Assembly: GCA_023410675.1 (NCBI GenBank)
Contig: JAEYPM010000039.1
Span: 1-21,013 of the forward strand
Direction: 5' to 3'
Length of the DNA stretch: 21,013 nt
From: Bacillota bacterium
GTDB taxonomy: Bacteria; Bacillota; Clostridia; Lachnospirales; Cellulosilyticaceae
Shown here: one piece after another, positions 16,635-21,013 of the stretch
How the letters are laid out: every line of letters begins with the position of its first letter
How positions within the stretch are numbered: the stretch's first letter is position 1
The notes under the pieces: model-generated
Database searches by the model: none
Told to the model about the DNA's origin: nothing
The model's input: the letters and a program-made list of their open reading frames with translations, nothing else
Translations under genes and position numbers: made by a program

Positions 16635-19337
16635 TTACCACCTATAATAACTACCAATAAAAAATCTAAATTCATCCTGTTGCAAGTGTAGCACAGTACT
16701 TAAATCATAATCTATAGGTTCATCGTCATCTTCATCTTCTTGTTCTTCCAAAAATCTGTAATACATTTCTTCTGCAAACGTCTTTCCCCATTTATTAATG
16801 GAATCCATTGTGCCATTCATCTGCAAAAGTGCAAAATCTCTAATTAAAATCTTACGCATGATCCCATCAAGAAGTAATTCATAATTTTTTTGAATGGCTT
16901 TGTTCTTTATTAAATGGATCTCTTCTATTAATTCCTTATAGTCCTCAAGTTCAAACACATTAATCACTACATTTTCTGTATACTGTTTGATCATGCACTT
17001 CACATAACCTTCTTCCCATGTAAAGACAATATGATCATAGGCATCAACTAATAGGCTAGGATCACTTTTTATCTTTTCACATGTTTCATGAAGTGCAAAT
17101 ACAAATTCATTGAGCAAGGATTTTGTTTCTAGCTTCAAAATTTTACGTGTTAGCTGAGTTTCTTTCAAATGATCAACCAATCTTTTTATTTGTGCATCAC
17201 ATTTGAAATATTCTTCAACCTCTCTCTTCACGTTATAATCTTCTACTTCTATGTACTTTCGAAATTGACTAATAAAATCATTATAATTGTAAATCAAACA
17301 ATCACCCATGGTGGTAACATCAGAATCAATACTATAAATATATTCTCCCACAGTGCTATCACCTAAAAGGTTTATGTTTATTCCTTCTAGTAAAAGTTTG
17401 CCTTTAACCTTGCTGTTTCGCATCTTATCAATGCTAGAATTAATAAACTGAGTGTCTCCATATATTGCTAAGCCATCACCAATGCTTTTAATCGTTGCCT
17501 TTTCCAATTTTAAAGTGCCATAAACAGTGAAATTCTGTCCTATCTCTTCTATACAACAGTATGAAAATTCTGCATTCCCATATATTATAACATTATGACC
17601 TATTTTCTTAACATCTACATCATGAGAGGAAAACCTTATGTTTCCTTCTATCACTGTATTATCTATCAAGCATCCTTCTTTTTTCGCCTCTTTTATCCTT
17701 AAAGTATTAAGAAGCGAATTTGTTACAATCAATCGTTTTCCAACATTTACATTATCTGAAATTTCTTCTAGTTTCGTTGTATGTGCTAAGTTTAAGTTCC
17801 CCTTAACCTTAACTTCTCCTGTAATTTCAACTACCTCACTAAAGCTTAAGTCAAGATTGCCCCCTACAAAAAGACTACATGTAATACACTCTTCTTTTAA
17901 AGAATAGGCGAATGTTAAGTTCCCTTTAACCTCCAATTCTTCTAAGCCATCCAAATAGTCTGCATTAATTAATGCATCCTTTCCAACTGAAATTTTTCGT
18001 GGCAACATTAGGTCTTTACTATCTAACTTCAAATTGCCTTTTACATCAATTTCTTCTGGTAATGTTATATAATCTTCAATCCATGTCATATCAAGATCCC
18101 CATTTACAACTAATTTTTTGGGGGGATTCACTATTTTTGAACCATGAAGATCCATATCTCCACTCGTGATCACTGAGGCATCAAATTGCTGAACCTTTGC
18201 ATATGCCATTCTTAGCCTTCCATTTACAGTAATTGAACCACTAATATGCCTAACATGCTTAAGAGATAAGTTGCCATTAACTATCAGTTGAACATTAAGA
18301 TCTTCTATTTGATATTTTGTTAGATCCAAGCTGTTATCAATGATCAGTTTTTTTCCATCCCTTTTAATTCTATCTTGACTGATTAGTTGTTCATCAAGCA
18401 AAAATGAAACTAACTGTTCATTATTTTGAATACTGACCTTTTTAATTTCGTGTACTATTTTCCCTAAAACGTGAATGCTTTCTGGTATTTCTGTATTCGT
18501 TAAATTTAAATCTCTTCCGATCACAATCCTATTTGGCAATTTCTCTATTTTTTTGCATCCAGAGAGGATTAAACTCCCCCCTATATGTAGGTCCTCTGGT
18601 AAATTGGCAATCTGTGATCCAGATAAATCAAGATCCCCTTTAACTGAAAATGGACTTGGCAATTGCTGAAGGTTCGTATTTTTAATCCATAAGTTTCTAC
18701 CTACAGATGCATCACTAGGAAATACGTTTAATCCAACACAGCCAAATATCTTAAGGTCTCTTTGAATCTGCAACTTGCTTACTGAAGATAGCAAATTGCA
18801 TGAATGGATCACCAAATCCCGTCCCACATGAATATTGCTTATTTCTTTAAGATTATTGCATGAACTTAGGTGCATATCCCCACCAATCACAAGTTCCTCT
18901 GGTATATCACTCATATCACAATTGCTAATATATAGATGATTAGTAACACTTAGCTCCTTTGGAAGTTTAAATCCTTTTATACTACATATTTCTAGTCTAC
19001 CTTTCACATCAATATCTATTGGCAGGCTTTTAATGGGGCAGTCATATAATTCTAAATCGCCTAGAACCTTAAGGTTAGTACCTAACGTCATAATTGATGA
19101 ATTTCTAATAATCAAATTCCCTTCAATGCATACATTATCGCCTATCTTTTGAAGTTGTTTTGTGTCGGATAAATCAAGATTGCCTTTAATAATAATATGA
19201 TCAGGGATCTCTTTGATAATAGAAAATTCAAGCCCAAGATGATCATTAATAATCAAGCATTCTCCTTTATATGTAACGGATTCACGGTTTATTGCATGCA
19301 TCGAAATAAGTTCTTCTACAAATATTTTTTTTATCAT
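16635..19337 (-). CDS. Large beta-solenoid repeat protein with helical C-terminus, unknown function
   Basis: This 900-aa protein is dominated by units of about 20 residues of the form (I/V)xGxLxLxxxxIxxLPxxLx. One block has about 11 units (about 49-295) and a second about 15 units (about 348-660). They are separated by a segment (296-347) that resembles the N-terminal cap, as if the array had been duplicated. Examples are VKGDLDLSGSQIANLPEDLH (232-251) and VKGNLNLAHT (511-520). The pattern predicts a right-handed beta-solenoid similar to LRR-like repeat proteins of bacteria and phages. Residues about 690-900 are helical and charged, with an acidic run EEQEDEDDDEP (864-874). No signal peptide or transmembrane segment is seen, so it is likely cytosolic. 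Such surfaces usually bind protein partners, but the partner is unknown. The start ATG 19337 has AGGAG 7 nt upstream. It is divergent from the PEP carboxykinase gene. Confidence 0.88.
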   Translation of the reverse strand: MIKKIFVEELISMHAINRESVTYKGECLIINDHLGLEFSIIKEIPDHIIIKGNLDLSDTKQLQKIGDNVCIEGNLIIRNSSIMTLGTNLKVLGDLELYDCPIKSLPIDIDVKGRLEICSIKGFKLPKELSVTNHLYISNCDMSDIPEELVIGGDMHLSSCNNLKEISNIHVGRDLVIHSCNLLSSVSKLQIQRDLKIFGCVGLNVFPSDASVGRNLWIKNTNLQQLPSPFSVKGDLDLSGSQIANLPEDLHIGGSLILSGCKKIEKLPNRIVIGRDLNLTNTEIPESIHVLGKIVHEIKKVSIQNNEQLVSFLLDEQLISQDRIKRDGKKLIIDNSLDLTKYQIEDLNVQLIVNGNLSLKHVRHISGSITVNGRLRMAYAKVQQFDASVITSGDMDLHGSKIVNPPKKLVVNGDLDMTWIEDYITLPEEIDVKGNLKLDSKDLMLPRKISVGKDALINADYLDGLEELEVKGNLTFAYSLKEECITCSLFVGGNLDLSFSEVVEITGEVKVKGNLNLAHTTKLEEISDNVNVGKRLIVTNSLLNTLRIKEAKKEGCLIDNTVIEGNIRFSSHDVDVKKIGHNVIIYGNAEFSYCCIEEIGQNFTVYGTLKLEKATIKSIGDGLAIYGDTQFINSSIDKMRNSKVKGKLLLEGININLLGDSTVGEYIYSIDSDVTTMGDCLIYNYNDFISQFRKYIEVEDYNVKREVEEYFKCDAQIKRLVDHLKETQLTRKILKLETKSLLNEFVFALHETCEKIKSDPSLLVDAYDHIVFTWEEGYVKCMIKQYTENVVINVFELEDYKELIEEIHLIKNKAIQKNYELLLDGIMRKILIRDFALLQMNGTMDSINKWGKTFAEEMYYRFLEEQEDEDDDEPIDYDLSTVLHLQQDEFRFFIGSYYRW

Positions 19338-19477
19338 TTTATTTCTCCTAATCTTGCATTTAGCTTCGATTGAATTATTTTAATTTTAGAAATATTGAAT
19401 TTCGCTTTGAAATTTATTGCAATAATGGTATGATGATTATATGCGTTGTCACTATTTAATACTTAAGCAGTATGTTT

Positions 19478-19518
19478 ACTATTTATTAGCATAAGTAAAT
19501 GACGATTAAATAAATAGT
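19478..19518. repeat. 10-bp inverted repeat upstream of the PEP carboxykinase promoter
   Basis: Arms 19478-19487 (ACTATTTATT) and 19509-19518 are perfect complements with a 21-nt spacer. It could be an operator, but its low complexity means chance is possible. Confidence 0.3.
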
Positions 19519-19558
19519 TTTTGCTTATAATAATACAGTATTAAATTTTGCATGTCTA

Positions 19559-19587
19559 TTGACAAGACTTGATAAAAATGGATAATT
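19559..19587 (+). promoter_or_regulatory. Promoter of the PEP carboxykinase gene
   Basis: A perfect TTGACA (19559-19564) is followed after 17 nt by ATAATT (19582-19587), itself preceded by the TGn extension. The implied leader is about 75 nt and contains a run of nine T and a small hairpin before the strong AAGGAGG site at 19655-19661. Confidence 0.6.
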
Positions 19588-19670
19588 ATACTTGGGGAGA
19601 TTTTTTTTTGTCAAAGTCTTGAACTTATTCAAGATTAAATAATATAAATTTTCTAAGGAGGACTATATCT

Positions 19671-21013
19671 ATGTCAACAAAAGCAAGATTTCCTAGAACT
19701 GAAATTGGTGCACAAAACCCAATCTTTAACCAAATTAGAACGACTATTGAAACCGCATTTTATGGTAATAATGTAACACTTGTAACTTCTTTAAAAGAAG
19801 CTTACAAATTAGCTAAAAATGCTCCTGGTACAGTAGTAACAGATGTTCCTGTTTACAAACCAGAGCTTTTAGGTCTTGATGAAGATACAAGAATTCTTCT
19901 TTTTAACGATGGTGCTGTAAGTGGTCGTGCTGCTGCTGCTCGTAAAATCATGGGCGAGCCTGGTGTTAATGCTGGTGAATATGCACTTAAAATAAGTGAA
20001 GCTATTTATCAAGCACGCACAAAAAACCTTTATCATGCACAAGCTATTGTAGGTCTTGATAATGACTTTTCTGTAAAAGCTCATCTTTGTATTCCTGAAA
20101 CTCAAGAAAATATCATGTATTCATGGCTTCTTAACTTCCAAGCAATCAATGAAGTTGTATCAGAGATGTACAATACTTCTAAAGAAATACCAAATGAAGG
20201 TGACATTTATATCTTCTCAGATCCTAGCTGGTCTCACCCAGAACATCCAATGGGACTTACTTTCTTTGATCCAGAACATAACTGTGCTGCTATTCTTGGT
20301 ATGAGATATTTTGGCGAACATAAAAAAGGTACTTTAACACTTGCTTGGGCTTTAGCAAATCGTCATGGTTATGCTTCTTGCCACGGTGGTCAAAAACGTT
20401 ATAACCTTGCTGGCGGGAAAGCTTTCGTTGCTGGTGTATTTGGACTTTCAGGTTCTGGAAAATCTACAATTACACATGCACGCCATAACAACAAATATGA
20501 CATTACTGTTCTTCATGATGATGCTTTTATTATTTCAACAGAAAATGGTTCTTCAGTAGCTCTTGAGCCAGCTTACTTTGATAAAACACAAGACTATCCT
20601 CTTACATGTGAAGATAACAAATATCTTCTTACAATGCAAAACTGCGGTGCAACGCTAGATGATGAAGGAAAGGTTGTTCCTGTTACAGAAGATATTCGTA
20701 ACGGAAATGGACGTGCTGTTAAATCTATCCTTTGGTCACCAAACCGTGTAAATAAATTTGATGAACCAGTTAATGCTATTTTCTGGTTGATGAAAGACCC
20801 TACACTTCCACCAGTTGTTAAATTAAGTGGTGCTGCTCTTGCATCTGTTATGGGTGCTACACTTGCTACAAAACGTACAAGTGCTGAAAGACTTGCTCCT
20901 GGTGTAGATCCAAATGCATTAGTTGTTGAACCATATGCTAACCCATTTAGAACTTACCCACTTGCTGATGACTATAACAAGTTTAAAGCTTTAGTAGAAG
21001 AAAGAAATGTAGA
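19671..21013 (+). CDS. Phosphoenolpyruvate carboxykinase (ATP), 5' part, 3' end outside window
   Basis: Interconverts oxaloacetate plus ATP with phosphoenolpyruvate, CO2 and ADP in the cytoplasm. In anaerobic clostridia it can run towards oxaloacetate for succinate or anaplerosis. 447 codons are visible. The nucleotide-binding P-loop GLSGSGKST lies at 258-266, with the metal- and nucleotide-binding stretch LHDDAF at 281-286 and the arginine-bearing DIRNGNGRAVKS at 341-352. The usual ATP-PEPCK P-loop is GLSGTGKTT, so this is a divergent clade. I recall similar proteins annotated as ATP-type PEPCK in Lachnospiraceae. ATG 19671 is backed by AAGGAGG with 9 nt spacing. Its smooth, highly biased codon use suggests high expression. 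I leave out a gene symbol because the clade differs from classical pckA. Confidence 0.88.
   Translation, partial: MSTKARFPRTEIGAQNPIFNQIRTTIETAFYGNNVTLVTSLKEAYKLAKNAPGTVVTDVPVYKPELLGLDEDTRILLFNDGAVSGRAAAARKIMGEPGVNAGEYALKISEAIYQARTKNLYHAQAIVGLDNDFSVKAHLCIPETQENIMYSWLLNFQAINEVVSEMYNTSKEIPNEGDIYIFSDPSWSHPEHPMGLTFFDPEHNCAAILGMRYFGEHKKGTLTLAWALANRHGYASCHGGQKRYNLAGGKAFVAGVFGLSGSGKSTITHARHNNKYDITVLHDDAFIISTENGSSVALEPAYFDKTQDYPLTCEDNKYLLTMQNCGATLDDEGKVVPVTEDIRNGNGRAVKSILWSPNRVNKFDEPVNAIFWLMKDPTLPPVVKLSGAALASVMGATLATKRTSAERLAPGVDPNALVVEPYANPFRTYPLADDYNKFKALVEERNV

Larger units (their letters stand above)
19338..19670. other. Divergent intergenic region
   Basis: 333 AT-rich nt between the 900-aa gene and the PEP carboxykinase gene, without a gene of its own. 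It holds a 10-bp inverted repeat (19478-19487 with 19509-19518), a small palindrome AATTTC-N5-GAAATT near 19400, a plus-strand promoter, and a 7-bp hairpin in the leader (19617-19634). No riboswitch was recognised. Confidence 0.5.

Noticed and set aside
19390..19412. Small palindrome AATTTC-N5-GAAATT as a regulator site
   Set aside because: Six base pairs in AT-rich DNA is expected by chance, and no known operator matches.
1..21013. CRISPR arrays, tRNA/rRNA genes, insertion sequences
   Set aside because: No regularly spaced repeats, cloverleaf sequences or transposase motifs were seen on either strand.

Overview
The DNA is low in G+C. Start sites mostly carry strong AGGAGG-type ribosome binding sites, and the protein families look clostridial, so a Firmicute is likely, perhaps a Lachnospirales relative such as Cellulosilyticum. 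The genus is an impression from protein style and was not tested. No RNA gene, CRISPR array or insertion sequence was seen.

Left part (1-7847, all minus strand): one tightly packed nonribosomal peptide synthetase (NRPS) operon. In transcription order it holds a stand-alone A-PCP protein with a glycine-type pocket, two tandem GT1-family glycosyltransferases, and a C-A-PCP protein that runs off the left edge. Gaps are 12 nt, a 1-nt overlap and 7 nt. The likely product is a glycosylated peptide starting with glycine. Both glycosyltransferases end in a flexible linker plus a short basic helix that resembles the N-terminus of the downstream NRPS. I read this as a possible docking tag, and it is one of the two most interesting signals here.

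Middle part: 7848-8530 is mostly non-coding. It contains a plus-strand coding remnant and a bidirectional terminator. Next comes a minus-strand pair (8531-13852): a 578-aa, mostly beta protein that may have a lipid-binding TULIP-like fold, followed by a 1152-aa protein with a propeller-like N-terminal half and a long amphipathic-helix C-terminal half. Neither has an assigned function. They look like a two-component system of unknown role and are the best candidate for an undescribed system.

Right part: a divergent plus-strand set encodes a small UBA-like/DUF4342 membrane protein, an OmpR-family response regulator that appears to start at the rare codon ATT, and its histidine kinase. The regulator-kinase pair is bracketed by two perfect inverted repeats of 20 and 19 bp. 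Convergent to it is a 900-aa repeat protein with about 26 units of roughly 20 residues, predicted to be a beta-solenoid. The window ends in the 5' part of a gene for a divergent ATP-dependent phosphoenolpyruvate carboxykinase, a housekeeping gene with its own promoter and strong ribosome binding site.
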